Below are positions 14,911 to 24,092 of a DNA stretch of 64,000 nucleotides, piece by piece. Under the pieces are notes generated by a model. The model made no database searches. It was given only the letters and a program-made list of their open reading frames with translations, and was not told the DNA's origin. The first letter of the stretch is position 1, and each line of letters begins with the position of its first letter. The stretch spans positions 1 through 64,000 of the forward strand of contig DIYL01000044.1 of the NCBI GenBank assembly GCA_002428985.1, given 5' to 3'. The DNA comes from Anaerolineales bacterium UBA6055 (lineage in GTDB: Bacteria; Chloroflexota; Anaerolineae; Aggregatilineales; Phototrophicaceae). Made by a program: the position numbers and the translations under genes.

Positions 14911-16416
14911 TTAGACGGTCGCTGCAATCGGGTTGATATAGATGATTTCGCCACCAGCCGTCACACCAGCGCCAAAGTTCGGTTCGTTGTAACGCATCAA
15001 CATTGTGAGTGCCATAATATTGCCACTTGGCGCACCACCATCAAATGCCAGTTCAGAGAACTCCAAGCGAATAGTATCCAACGTTAGCAAGCTACGTTCA
15101 AATATCTTGGTATCAATACCAACCATCACACGGAAGTCATTCCCAGCAATCGCCCGAATTGTGCCACTACCGGCATTGATTTGGCTTTGTGTATATTGGT
15201 TGCTGGCTGCTGCCCGTGTCGCTTTACGATGTTCTGCAAAGTATCCACTTGCACCACCGACCGCCACATGGTTGTCACCAAGAACTTTCACAGCTTGTAA
15301 GTTAGTCGAGCTTCCGGGCAGATACGCACTTGCATCACTGACGTTTGCTGAGACCACGGTCAACAAATTACCACTCGCTGTCACCACATAAACCACATTA
15401 TTGTCGCTATCAGCATCCATATCACTAATGTGATTGCTAGTGACGGCATGGGTAACTTGGCTGATAATCGCCGGATCGAGGCTATTTGAGGTGTAGATAA
15501 CCCCACCTTTACCACCGAAGTAGAATGTTCCGTCTAATGCCGCACACGCATACATCGGAATACCAATGGCATCTTCAACTGTGACCGCACCATTAACATA
15601 TGCCCATACACCGCCGTCCGTGGCTGTGCCGGGGTCAGCGTCATTTGCCCATGTACCCACAACAATACCTTGTGAGCGCACCAGCGACGTGATGATACGA
15701 CCACTACCAATGGATGGTGTAATTTCGTCATCCGTGTCCCAACGGTTAGCATATGCATCAGAACTTGATGATACCAATCCCAGATATGCATCTGTTGCAT
15801 CGTTACCTGCCACCATGATGTCTTTAGGTGTGAAGTTACTCTCCAAAAAGCCGTTCGCATCACTACCGGTGAAGCCAACCGCATACAATGGGGTCGAGGC
15901 AAGTGTTTTCACTTCCGCTGCCTTTAACGGTTTTTGTTGCCCAACGTTTGACGCTGTGCCAGTTGTCGTTGCGCCTTCTGGCTCGTCAATCTCTGTGTTG
16001 GATACCGTCAACACACCACTTTCAACAATCGGTCCCAACGCTGCAGTTGTTCGCATGATTTTTGCGAGGTTTTCAGTGTAATCACCAGTATCCCGAACCG
16101 CAAAAAAGTTACGTTTATCACGCCCCTCGCGAATTTCTTCTAGTTGAGAGTTGTCAAATGCTGGTATCGTAATCGTAAAACTCACACTGGTGATGGTTTC
16201 TGGAACAATCTCTATTGTTTGTTGTTCGAACTCTTTATTTTCATCGTTCCACAACAAATACGGATACTCAACCCGATCAGTGGTTTCCGGTTCGTCGATT
16301 TCCAATGTATGGCTATCTAACGCTTCCATCTCTGGGTATTTCGGTCCATCCATCATCAACCGTGTTTTTAATGGACGTTTGACGCTTCCGCTTACGCCTC
16401 CGGGTGTTCTTGCCAT
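14911..16416 (-). CDS. Major tail (tube) protein candidate with propeller-like repeats
   Basis: 501 residues, all-beta by composition. The middle contains repeated GG-x-GG-x-IYTS type strands (FGGKGGVIYTSNSLDP, VAVGGASGYFAEH, ADSDNNVVYVVTASGN), reminiscent of BNR/YCF48 beta-propeller blades. N-terminal TSVSFTITIPAFDN and the C-terminal LEFSELAFDGG look like a tube domain. Its place between connector genes and tail chaperones is that of the major tail protein, and the propeller-like insert would be a surface decoration. It is longer than typical tube proteins (about 200-300). Confidence 0.55.
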   Translation of the reverse strand: MARTPGGVSGSVKRPLKTRLMMDGPKYPEMEALDSHTLEIDEPETTDRVEYPYLLWNDENKEFEQQTIEIVPETITSVSFTITIPAFDNSQLEEIREGRDKRNFFAVRDTGDYTENLAKIMRTTAALGPIVESGVLTVSNTEIDEPEGATTTGTASNVGQQKPLKAAEVKTLASTPLYAVGFTGSDANGFLESNFTPKDIMVAGNDATDAYLGLVSSSSDAYANRWDTDDEITPSIGSGRIITSLVRSQGIVVGTWANDADPGTATDGGVWAYVNGAVTVEDAIGIPMYACAALDGTFYFGGKGGVIYTSNSLDPAIISQVTHAVTSNHISDMDADSDNNVVYVVTASGNLLTVVSANVSDASAYLPGSSTNLQAVKVLGDNHVAVGGASGYFAEHRKATRAAASNQYTQSQINAGSGTIRAIAGNDFRVMVGIDTKIFERSLLTLDTIRLEFSELAFDGGAPSGNIMALTMLMRYNEPNFGAGVTAGGEIIYINPIAATV

Positions 16417-16449
16417 GATATAGATCCTCTCTCTTTATGCTGTCAGGAC

Positions 16450-16803
16450 CTATGCCCCGACGATTTTATCCGTAAATCGAGGAATCGCCGCCGTTGCTGA
16501 TCGGTTAATCTGATCTGCATTGTCCGGGTAACGTTCCCGTAATGTCGCAGCAACATCAACCATAATCCGTTGTACAGCCACTTGCACCCGTGCAGGTTTC
16601 AAGTCCTGTGGGTCTTCCTCTTTGACTTCTTTTAATTGTCTCACCCATGTCTTAACATCGGGTACATCATCTTTCTCGACCGCCAATCCAACTGCCTCAA
16701 AATCCTCAGCTGTCGGGATCACTCCCTTGAGATAAGCGGATAGGGTAGATTTCTTTTTGAGATCAGGCATTGGAATATCGTTGTTGTCTGGTTGTTCACT
16801 CAT
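16450..16803 (-). CDS. Small acidic late-operon protein
   Basis: 117 residues, acidic N-terminal half (PTAEDFEAVGLAVEKDD) and helical C-terminal half (VQVAVQRIMVDVAATLRERY). Seven bases separate it from the next gene upstream. No recognised domain. In this position phages often code a head-tail completion or tail-terminator factor, but the sequence itself does not show it. Confidence 0.5.
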   Translation of the reverse strand: MSEQPDNNDIPMPDLKKKSTLSAYLKGVIPTAEDFEAVGLAVEKDDVPDVKTWVRQLKEVKEEDPQDLKPARVQVAVQRIMVDVAATLRERYPDNADQINRSATAAIPRFTDKIVGA

Positions 16804-16809
16804 GGGTAT

Positions 16810-18060
16810 TTACCTCAATATATTCAAATCGATACAATCTGCGTATGCTTCAACAATACCTTGTAAAATCGGACGACCATTTAATTGACTACGCACATGC
16901 ATCGGCACAATGATGTCAAATCGACCACCTGTCGTACTCCCATTTCGTAATGCCATTGGATCAGCAGTTTGCGTTTGTGGCACATCCTGATACATCCGTA
17001 GGGTAGGCAGGAACAATCCGTTACACCCATACAATCGGTCGAGCTCGTTATCATTCCAATCTATTTTTAATAACGCACTAGCAATCTTACAAATAATATT
17101 TTTTATGGTGGGGTCAACCTGTCGATCGACAAGTTCATACCCTGCGATATAGTGGATCGTATGCCCGATGATACGCTTGCTATTGCTATACCGCTTTTTC
17201 ACACCATCCACACATTCAATCTGTTGTGCCACGACATAATCATTATGCTGTTCAACATCCACTGTCAGGTAAAATGGGCGTGTTGACGATGGCATTTTGT
17301 CTAAGGCGGTTTCTTCTAGCGTGTAATATCCATGCTGGCAATCATCTACACTGCGGACGTACACTGCAACCGCACTCACATAGGTCTCCGCTGTGTGTTC
17401 CAGACGATCCGGTTCACGCTTTTCATAATGTTCCGGTTTCACAAACAAATAAGCGGGTGCGCGCAGTGTCGCGTCTGTGCCACTTATGGTTATCTCGACC
17501 GGACGAATTTCATGAATTTGCTTTGGTGTACCACTATAACCACCATCAGTTGCCGTCAAATACACCAACACATCATCACTATTTGTACCAATAGGTACAG
17601 TAAAAGTTGTTGTGAAGAAATCGAGGAGTGTATCACCACTTTCCCTCGTCAACGTCACATCACCTTCATTAGTAGCGGTATATGTCCATATACCCGGTTG
17701 AATGATGCGCCCAATCGTTGGTTTGATGGAATACGGCACACGTTGATTAAATGTGGGTTTATATTTATGATATTCGCTCATCACTTGCCGTGGGGCAGGG
17801 GATAATCCTGTCCATGCTTCAAACAGCCGTTCCGCACTCTGCAAGCCCGACCGTAGCATATCCCGTGATAGCCATCCCATATGACTATTGCTTTTGGGGT
17901 TCGGGATTTTTTGATACGGATACTCGACAAATACCTCGCAGGCATTATCTTTCAAGCGGTTGACATTATCACCGTCATAATCCACCTGCGCCAACAAATA
18001 CGGGTCAATCCCTAAGAATTCCCCGAACTCAGCTAAAGTCACAAGTGTTCCACTACGCAT
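16810..18060 (-). CDS. Neck/connector-region virion protein
   Basis: 416 residues. The N-terminus VTLAEFGEFLGIDPYLLAQV resembles the opening helix of gp6-like head-tail connector proteins. Middle residues are strand-rich (PGIWTYTATNEGDVTLTRES, DDVLVYLTATDGGYSG), suggesting an Ig-like or fibre-like insert. The rest is of mixed type and ends in a putative capping segment. It follows the 18063 gene by two bases. Role inferred from position between capsid and tail tube. Confidence 0.5.
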   Translation of the reverse strand: MRSGTLVTLAEFGEFLGIDPYLLAQVDYDGDNVNRLKDNACEVFVEYPYQKIPNPKSNSHMGWLSRDMLRSGLQSAERLFEAWTGLSPAPRQVMSEYHKYKPTFNQRVPYSIKPTIGRIIQPGIWTYTATNEGDVTLTRESGDTLLDFFTTTFTVPIGTNSDDVLVYLTATDGGYSGTPKQIHEIRPVEITISGTDATLRAPAYLFVKPEHYEKREPDRLEHTAETYVSAVAVYVRSVDDCQHGYYTLEETALDKMPSSTRPFYLTVDVEQHNDYVVAQQIECVDGVKKRYSNSKRIIGHTIHYIAGYELVDRQVDPTIKNIICKIASALLKIDWNDNELDRLYGCNGLFLPTLRMYQDVPQTQTADPMALRNGSTTGGRFDIIVPMHVRSQLNGRPILQGIVEAYADCIDLNILR

Positions 18061-18062
18061 GA

Positions 18063-18404
18063 TTATTCCTCCGCACCTGTGGAGATTGTAACTGCCTGAA
18101 GACCCATCCGTACCAGCACATAGATACCCGCCATAGCAAAGGCCAAAGGCAAATCAAATCCACCCGTGATAACAAATACCACCACAATAGATACCCAGAG
18201 ACTGAGGCATTTATAGCACTCGAATAATTCCTTTAAACTCTCGAAGAAACTACTCAAACCATAGCGTTGTTTCTCCATCATCCGTTCACCCAAACCCTGC
18301 AGACCACTACGGAGGTAATCAAATGTCCATAGTGGTCCCGATGAGTCAACAATCACGGTCGTGATATAGAAGATGATGAAGAAAATCAGGACAAACTTAT
18401 CCAC
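18063..18404 (-). CDS. DUF1360-like membrane protein
   Basis: 113 residues with three hydrophobic spans: FVLIFFIIFYITTVIV, a second around LSLWVSIVVVFVI and a third AFAMAGIYVLVRM. FECYKCLSLWVS carries the CxxC followed by a Trp-containing helix that marks DUF1360 proteins, which occur in tailed phages of several phyla beside head genes. The function is unknown. Eight bases overlap with the HeH gene upstream. Confidence 0.65.
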   Translation of the reverse strand: MDKFVLIFFIIFYITTVIVDSSGPLWTFDYLRSGLQGLGERMMEKQRYGLSSFFESLKELFECYKCLSLWVSIVVVFVITGGFDLPLAFAMAGIYVLVRMGLQAVTISTGAEE

Positions 18405-18906
18405 CGATAACCTCTCTAATTCGGTCTTGAATATCGGCTTTTAGGCTTGCACCTTTTAGATTGATATTCCACTGAGTCGCATAATCGCGTAACTCATCTA
18501 CAGTGGCGTTATCCACGTCAAAGTCAAATGGATGATCCGCATTTACAGCTTCATCAGCAGGTACTTCGAGTTCAGTGTGAACTTGATCTGTAGGGACGTG
18601 CAACTGTGCGTCCAAAGTAGGGGAGGTTTCAGTTTCATCAACAGGTTCGACTTCTGGTTCGTCGTCAGCAAACCAATCCCGATACCGACTATCTGCCCGC
18701 ATCCAGTCTTTTAATGCCCGTGGCACATCTTGTTGACGATCCGTAATGCTCAATGTGCGACTATTCGCCCGAATACCCCGGTAGACGACCATCGGTAGGA
18801 TCACCTGTTTAGGTAATCCCACCTCGGTTTTTAAGTTCAACGCTACCGGATCAAATTTTGTGTTGTCTTTCTCATCCATCGGTTGTACATATCCTTTCAG
18901 ACTCAC
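18397..18906 (-). CDS. Head protein with C-terminal HeH/LEM domain
   Basis: 169 residues. The last 40, TVDELRDYATQWNINLKGA then SLKADIQDRI, form the helix-extension-helix (HeH/LEM/SAP-like) domain often fused to phage head completion proteins. The N-terminal part has VILPMVVYRGIRANSRTLS. An acidic linker contains a TAGGGAC palindromic repeat, read as LDAQLHVPTD (18591-18613), so the repeat was inserted in frame. It lies directly downstream of the major capsid gene. Confidence 0.65.
   Translation of the reverse strand: MSLKGYVQPMDEKDNTKFDPVALNLKTEVGLPKQVILPMVVYRGIRANSRTLSITDRQQDVPRALKDWMRADSRYRDWFADDEPEVEPVDETETSPTLDAQLHVPTDQVHTELEVPADEAVNADHPFDFDVDNATVDELRDYATQWNINLKGASLKADIQDRIREVIGG
18591..18613. 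repeat. TAGGGAC palindromic repeat, copy 4, inside a gene
   Basis: TAGGGACGTGCAACTGTGCG then TCC: GGACG(T)GCA pairs with (G)TGCGTCC. Unlike the other copies this lies within a coding region (the linker of the HeH protein) and preserves the frame. Confidence 0.65.
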
Positions 18907-18947
18907 GGTCTGTTTTGATCCGCCTCATTTACCCATATGCCAAAACC

Positions 18948-20333
18948 TTAACTGTGAAGGTCTGTACCATCAATTTCAACATTACTCACTAAGGCTTTAA
19001 CCCATGTTGTGCTAGAAATGTTAGTTACTTTCAACCACAGATGACGCGCTGTTGCAAGGACACCGTAATACGCCATGATGGTGCCTTTCGCACAATCTTG
19101 TGCATCGCCAACAGTTGTAAAGAACTGTTGTAGCGCAACGGATTCAAAGTTGTTTCGAATCGTACTATGCGTTTCTGCCAACAATGTATCACTTTCTGGC
19201 ATACCATATTGACGTACAGGCGTTGTACCGATCGCGCCCAATGAGTTGAAGTAATCATTCATATCCCAGAATGCCAACCCATAAGTTGGACGACCCGCGA
19301 TTTGACGTGGTCCAAAGTAGAGGGTGTTTGCTCCAACATGTTGGCTTTCAAGTAAAGCAAATGTTTGGTTGGATGGATACAATTCACCAACTTGACCGTT
19401 AACCAGACGGCGATAACGCTCACGTAAAGTCTGATCAAATTCGCCATTGAGGTTGCATGGTTGCATACAAGCGGCTGTTTTCAGGAAGCCTCGACCTTTA
19501 CCATGTTCGATATGCATTTCCCACACATCGACACCACCAGAGACATAATTTTGCTCGACCTTGATGATCCATAATTCTTCAAGGAATTCAGCAAAGTTGA
19601 GATCTGCTGGTACATCGTAGGTTTCACCCCATAAGGTCACGGTTTGTCCTGCGACAGTGACTTCATCCGGCCCTGCGACTGCATTTGCGTCTTTACCACA
19701 TAAAACAGCCCAATTGATGGTCTGTGCAATGTTGTTCTCATCCCCACATGCGACGTCACCGTCCGCCCATCCATCGTCAAGCTGAGTATAAAATCCATCA
19801 ACTTGGAATTGGTTGGCATAATCGCCCCGGAGGGCGGAATAACTTAATGTTTGGCTATACGCCATATACACAGCTGCCATTGCAAAACGCATGAAGTTAA
19901 TCGCATAAGGATTACCTGCATCAATGACCATGCGTCCGTTGCTCGGTGTCAGCAAGTTACCTAACTGAGCCGTGGTTAAATTTCGCTGTTTAGCAAACAA
20001 TGGGATCAATGATGTGAGTTCAAGCGTTTTTGTCCCCATCTTGATCTTTTTCTGATTCGGGGCGATAAAATCGCAAGATGTCATCGCACTATCAACCTCT
20101 GCCACATCGCATTCATCGACAATCATTGTTGTATCGATGCCAATGGTTTGGGTCTTAATAGCGGGAACAGTTGTGCCGTTTTCCCAACGTCCAAGATAAA
20201 CGGGGAAGTTGTCCATAACAGCATCGGCAGGGCTATATCGACGCAAATCCGAAATTGGGAAATGCACATCACGATACAACACATCAGCATCTGTCAGTTG
20301 AACGGTATCTAAGCTAAGTACATCAGTAGTCAT
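18948..20333 (-). CDS. Major capsid protein
   Basis: 461 residues. There is no single diagnostic motif, but the gene follows the protease/scaffold gene directly, has the expected length, and contains helical N-terminal and mixed alpha/beta regions compatible with an HK97-type fold (LIPLFAKQRNLTTAQLGNLL, AINFMRFAMAAVYMAYSQ). The mature N-terminus would be set by the upstream protease. It forms the icosahedral shell. AGAGAGAATCC upstream gives a modest ribosome site. Confidence 0.7.
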   Translation of the reverse strand: MTTDVLSLDTVQLTDADVLYRDVHFPISDLRRYSPADAVMDNFPVYLGRWENGTTVPAIKTQTIGIDTTMIVDECDVAEVDSAMTSCDFIAPNQKKIKMGTKTLELTSLIPLFAKQRNLTTAQLGNLLTPSNGRMVIDAGNPYAINFMRFAMAAVYMAYSQTLSYSALRGDYANQFQVDGFYTQLDDGWADGDVACGDENNIAQTINWAVLCGKDANAVAGPDEVTVAGQTVTLWGETYDVPADLNFAEFLEELWIIKVEQNYVSGGVDVWEMHIEHGKGRGFLKTAACMQPCNLNGEFDQTLRERYRRLVNGQVGELYPSNQTFALLESQHVGANTLYFGPRQIAGRPTYGLAFWDMNDYFNSLGAIGTTPVRQYGMPESDTLLAETHSTIRNNFESVALQQFFTTVGDAQDCAKGTIMAYYGVLATARHLWLKVTNISSTTWVKALVSNVEIDGTDLHS

Positions 20334-20372
20334 AGGATTCTCTCTCTATACTAAGTCGGTCAAGACAAGCAA

Positions 20373-20933
20373 TTAGTCGTCAATGATTTGACGACTCATA
20401 CTTGCAGCAAGGGATTGTGCAGCTAAGTTACCCCCCATCTGAGGTAACGATATTCTTTGTTGTTGCGGGTTAGGGTTTGCAACCTCTGTTTTACGTTGCG
20501 AGAAGTGCATCGGGTTTTGATCCTCAACTTCACCAAACGCCTGATTCATAAACGCATTACTCACCATCGGATTATGGTTACTCACAGGCACAGTCTGGAC
20601 TTGTTCATTATTCAAAACGCGCAATTTGCTATCCAAAGTGTCTTGGTTTGCTTGCACCCCTTGTAAGCCTGTCGCCATTGCCTTCATAATCTCGAACAAC
20701 TGTGCATTCTGCGCTACGAGTTGTGCATTTTGCGCTTCCAGTTGTGCGACACGATCTTGCAAACCGTCAAATGCTTCTGTGCTAGCTGGCACAGCCTCAG
20801 CTTGTGCCGATTGCAAGGCATCAACTTGTTGTCGCAACGCATCAATATCAGCTTGTGCAAGAGGTGTACTTGCGGGTGGTGCATCTGCCGTCTCATCATG
20901 TTGTACGACATCATTTGTTTCTAATGGGTCCAT
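20373..20933 (-). CDS. Nested scaffold protein from an internal start
   Basis: 186 residues in the same frame as the protease-scaffold gene, starting at ATG 20933 (MDPLETNDVVQHDE). GAGGAG lies about nine bases upstream, a stronger ribosome site than most in the operon. The product would be the coiled-coil scaffold without the protease, like lambda Nu3 inside C. Prediction from the start site; no experimental evidence. Confidence 0.6.
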   Translation of the reverse strand: MDPLETNDVVQHDETADAPPASTPLAQADIDALRQQVDALQSAQAEAVPASTEAFDGLQDRVAQLEAQNAQLVAQNAQLFEIMKAMATGLQGVQANQDTLDSKLRVLNNEQVQTVPVSNHNPMVSNAFMNQAFGEVEDQNPMHFSQRKTEVANPNPQQQRISLPQMGGNLAAQSLAASMSRQIIDD

Positions 20934-21707
20934 GATTAATCTCTCCTCAGAACCTATCTTGCTAAGATACGAATTCCCCAGCTGAACAATTTTGCTGGGA
21001 ATAACTTCAATCGGGATGTCGTACCGCTGTACGGTTTCATCCGCCATATTGAACAATTCAAATAAATCACCATGCACACTGTCATCAAACATCGCTTGAG
21101 CGAACTGTTTGTGTAATCCATCTGGTGTCAAGTTGCCCTCTGTCACAAAGTCAACTTGATGCAGTTTGGTGATTCGTAAAACGGGGTAGTCATAAATAGC
21201 ACGTGTGGGTTTACCGTTCTCAAATTCAATACCGTCCGGTGGATTATCAGTATCAAATTCTGTGCCATCATCGAGCACCCATGCTTTATAGCAATTTACA
21301 ACCACACTTTCGGCGATAGCAAACGGTTCGTCTTCCGCCATATCCATCAAATATTCAAGTGGATCATGGTCAAAGGCCGGACTTTTGGAAGCGGGTAGCA
21401 TCAGATGAGCATCATGTATCAACCGATCCCCAACCACACGGAAGTTTTTCCCCCAAGCAACTTGTTTCCCCATTGCATTTTCACTCGCACCGGGATGACC
21501 AAACCGCATAATGACCCCATGTGGTTTCGCGTTGCCGAGGTCTTGTGTCTCCTGAAGCGAAATTAAATCAACCCCAAGAAACCGTGAATCTTGTCCGGGG
21601 CCAATCTGCATTGCCACCACATCACGGATGATTTTGTTCTCTCGGTCAACTTTACTTTGTGAGGTAATCCCCACACGTTGCTGATTAAATCGCATTCGAC
21701 TTGGCAT
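20373..21707 (-). CDS. Prohead protease-scaffold fusion
   Basis: 444 residues. Residues 60-135 include GVIMRFGHPGASENAMGKQV and AHLMLPASKSP, then MAEDEPFAIAESVVV; this matches a class of phage prohead proteases in which the GHP His and a Ser in the AESVVV strand act in catalysis. From residue about 255 the protein becomes Gln/Ala-rich coiled coil (LRQQVDALQSAQAEA, VAQLEAQNAQLVAQ), the scaffold part. A start inside the frame at 20933 can produce the scaffold alone. The protease releases the scaffold after shell assembly. Confidence 0.75.
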   Translation of the reverse strand: MPSRMRFNQQRVGITSQSKVDRENKIIRDVVAMQIGPGQDSRFLGVDLISLQETQDLGNAKPHGVIMRFGHPGASENAMGKQVAWGKNFRVVGDRLIHDAHLMLPASKSPAFDHDPLEYLMDMAEDEPFAIAESVVVNCYKAWVLDDGTEFDTDNPPDGIEFENGKPTRAIYDYPVLRITKLHQVDFVTEGNLTPDGLHKQFAQAMFDDSVHGDLFELFNMADETVQRYDIPIEVIPSKIVQLGNSYLSKIGSEERLIMDPLETNDVVQHDETADAPPASTPLAQADIDALRQQVDALQSAQAEAVPASTEAFDGLQDRVAQLEAQNAQLVAQNAQLFEIMKAMATGLQGVQANQDTLDSKLRVLNNEQVQTVPVSNHNPMVSNAFMNQAFGEVEDQNPMHFSQRKTEVANPNPQQQRISLPQMGGNLAAQSLAASMSRQIIDD

Positions 21708-21710
21708 AAC

Positions 21711-22874
21711 TTAACCTCTCGGTATCGGTCCTGTATATTGTCCGCCTCGTATTTGTAGCGGACTCCATAAACTGGCTCGGTCTTTACAAGTTTGGCAATG
21801 CTCCGCGATACCAAGTGTCCAGTACGCATCTACATTGCCGTCACCGGGCAACTGACGTAAGTCCCAATGACATTTGCAACCTTTGTTACATAGTGTAGTC
21901 CCATCAGTAGGGTAGGCGGGTAATTCCACGCCATATGCCGAGGCATTCCCTTGTTCAGCACTTTCTCTAGTGCCGTTGATGATGCTCCCACTATAAACGC
22001 GGATCTGTCCTGCCGAGTAATTTCCATCGCCGATCCGGTCACTCAGGCTGTCAATTTCATCAAAATGCTTCTGAATAATGCTGTTCAGTCGGGAATAATC
22101 GACTGGTGTCATCACGTTATGTCCACCGCGCATCATGACAAATTGATGCGTATCGGTTGTTTCGGCATAATATTTCATACGTTGGTTGTACTGCTGAAGG
22201 GTAATTTGACCTGTTACCAACCGGTTCACCAACAAATTGATTTCCAGTTGCCGTGATGCTGGCATCATCTCGCGCATTTCAAGCAATTCATCATGCTCGA
22301 CCACCCGTGTCTGACCACGTGCCACCCGATTACGTGGGCGCAGGTAATACAAACCGACTGGCATCCATATCCATAGATTCAGATTGTCGTCATCATCTTC
22401 TGTGCCGTCTTCCACCTCGACCGCCCGTAACATCCCCTCATATACAGGGAATGCCTCGTCAAACTCGTCGTCTTCGACTGCTTCGGCGTTTGGCTCAGGC
22501 TCTGGTAGGGGATCTCCCGCACCAATTGGGGTAATTGCCTCAAATTGATACTGATACGCTCTCAACATCGCATTAAAATCAGGCAACTGACGCAACGGGG
22601 CGTTCATAATTGGGTCTTCTGGGGTCGAATCATCATTCGGCGTAGCTGATCCGGCATCAGTGCCCGTATCTGGGATCTCGAAGATGTCGCGGTTAATAAT
22701 TCGCCGTATTTCTTCTGCTGTAAAGTACGGGGCTTCACCTTCTTGACGTGAACTGTTTAAATCTTTCACACCCGTAGCAAATTTACTGAAAGTCTCGATA
22801 TTCAAGCGTTGTTTGCGGTCATTCGGTGATTTTACCGTCACCGATACCCGTTTATAGATCCGTCCGAGCGCAAT
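21711..22874 (-). CDS. Portal C-terminal part and head-morphogenesis (SPP1 gp7/Mu F-like) domain, frameshifted from portal
   Basis: The frame continues the portal: residues after the shift, IALGRIYKRVSVTVK, RLNIETFSKFATGVKDL and YFTAEEIRRIINRDIFEI, are the usual C-terminal helices of a portal. After an acidic Pro-rich linker the gp7/Mu F-like domain follows, with LLVNRLVTGQITLQQY, a long helix, and a C-terminal GCKCHWDLRQ and HCQTCKDRASLWSPL, the zinc-like Cys pattern of these minor head proteins. A 1-base step at about 22875 separates it from the portal gene upstream, and the frame above 22874 is only a shifted image of portal codons. A portal-gp7 fusion would be about 790 residues. Confidence 0.65.
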   Translation of the reverse strand: MALGRIYKRVSVTVKSPNDRKQRLNIETFSKFATGVKDLNSSRQEGEAPYFTAEEIRRIINRDIFEIPDTGTDAGSATPNDDSTPEDPIMNAPLRQLPDFNAMLRAYQYQFEAITPIGAGDPLPEPEPNAEAVEDDEFDEAFPVYEGMLRAVEVEDGTEDDDDNLNLWIWMPVGLYYLRPRNRVARGQTRVVEHDELLEMREMMPASRQLEINLLVNRLVTGQITLQQYNQRMKYYAETTDTHQFVMMRGGHNVMTPVDYSRLNSIIQKHFDEIDSLSDRIGDGNYSAGQIRVYSGSIINGTRESAEQGNASAYGVELPAYPTDGTTLCNKGCKCHWDLRQLPGDGNVDAYWTLGIAEHCQTCKDRASLWSPLQIRGGQYTGPIPRG

Positions 22875-24084
22875 GTAACAATGCACCCACACCACTATCG
22901 CTACTTTGGTCGGCTGCCGTACCTGCTTGCGCCCCATATCCCACACCACCACGGATAACGAGTGCCGACAACGGATCACCAAACGCATGAGCAATCACAT
23001 CTTCGCAATACTCACGCCATTCTTGGAAGCTAATCCCATTGTCCTGTCGTAGCGACATATGTACCATTTTGATGTCGTTGAGAGGGGAGGTGATGATGGT
23101 TGTACCTTTCGTCAGCACATTACCCATCTTCTTGTTATCTTCAGCGGTTTTTTCAATCTGCGTTTTAATAAAATTTGCACCTTGTTGAATACCACTGATG
23201 CCGATAATGCCATCTCCGGGAGCATTCATCGCGAGCTCTAACCGACGATCGACGATCAAGATATGTTCTGCCAAGATGCCAAGCAGATTCCATAATGTCG
23301 ATGTCCCGATGCCACCCATCTGCGAATACGACAAAATCACCGGCAAAATATACGTCTGATGCAACAACACCCACACGTAATCGTCTTTCCCGCGTTGGAC
23401 TCTGTACCAATACGGGTATTGCGCGTTGCCAGTGGGTTCAAGGTCGAAAACAGACGGTAAATAGGGCACAGCCGTTCCGTGTTTCTGCCAATCCACCTCT
23501 AAGCGATACTTTTTGGTCTTACTCTCATCGCCGATCGGAATGACATTTAATCCGTTCTCTTTCCATAACGAGAAGTCCATCGTAATCGGCACACTCGCAA
23601 TCGGCGTACCTCGGTTGTAGGTGTGTAACCCATACACCATCTTTTGAATGGCATCGGTCACACCCATAGGGGAGTCGTTAAACCGTGCAATCGCATCCCG
23701 TGCTGTTTTGACAGGCGTTTTCTTGCCGGTTAATTCGATTGTCGCTGTTTTGGCTTTGGTCAGATGTTGCCGGAGCATGCCTGTTATTTGTGGCATAATC
23801 ACTGTCGCCACACCCACATTCGCAATATTGCCATCTGCGATATGTCCCATAACAAGGTCGTCCCAGCCACCGCCTTTTTTCGGGAATCGTGGGACTAAGG
23901 TATCTTGATCCCGATAAATCGCATGACCAAAGTTATACCCGCGTTGGCTCAATCCATTCTCTTGAAAATACCCCATGTAATTGTCGTAGGTATTTAGTAT
24001 CGCGCTATTTTGCGCGTAAGTATTCGGGACCCAAAGTCCGTTTTTATCTATGACATACCCATTTTGATGTCCAACGTTGTTCAT
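22852..24084 (-). CDS. Portal protein, N-terminal part (frame interrupted)
   Basis: 410 residues, ending in the out-of-frame HCARTDL. GGIGTSTLWNLLGILAEHILIVDR and SFQEWREYCEDVIAHAFGDPLSALV are portal-like helical parts (the second leading to the crown). The true C-terminus lies in the +1 frame in the 21711-22874 segment. Portal proteins normally run 450-550 residues, which 403 plus 75-80 in the next frame would give. It forms the ring through which DNA enters. The shift is either a programmed +1 step, a mutation or an assembly error; no slippery site is obvious (TTA-CAT-TGC). Confidence 0.75.
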   Translation of the reverse strand: MNNVGHQNGYVIDKNGLWVPNTYAQNSAILNTYDNYMGYFQENGLSQRGYNFGHAIYRDQDTLVPRFPKKGGGWDDLVMGHIADGNIANVGVATVIMPQITGMLRQHLTKAKTATIELTGKKTPVKTARDAIARFNDSPMGVTDAIQKMVYGLHTYNRGTPIASVPITMDFSLWKENGLNVIPIGDESKTKKYRLEVDWQKHGTAVPYLPSVFDLEPTGNAQYPYWYRVQRGKDDYVWVLLHQTYILPVILSYSQMGGIGTSTLWNLLGILAEHILIVDRRLELAMNAPGDGIIGISGIQQGANFIKTQIEKTAEDNKKMGNVLTKGTTIITSPLNDIKMVHMSLRQDNGISFQEWREYCEDVIAHAFGDPLSALVIRGGVGYGAQAGTAADQSSDSGVGALLHCARTDL

Positions 24085-24092
24085 GAGCCACC

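Noticed and set aside
22875..22994. Own start for the head-morphogenesis gene at 22994
   Set aside because: The first forty codons overlap portal coding in another frame and look unlike a protein; the frame is better read as a portal continuation.
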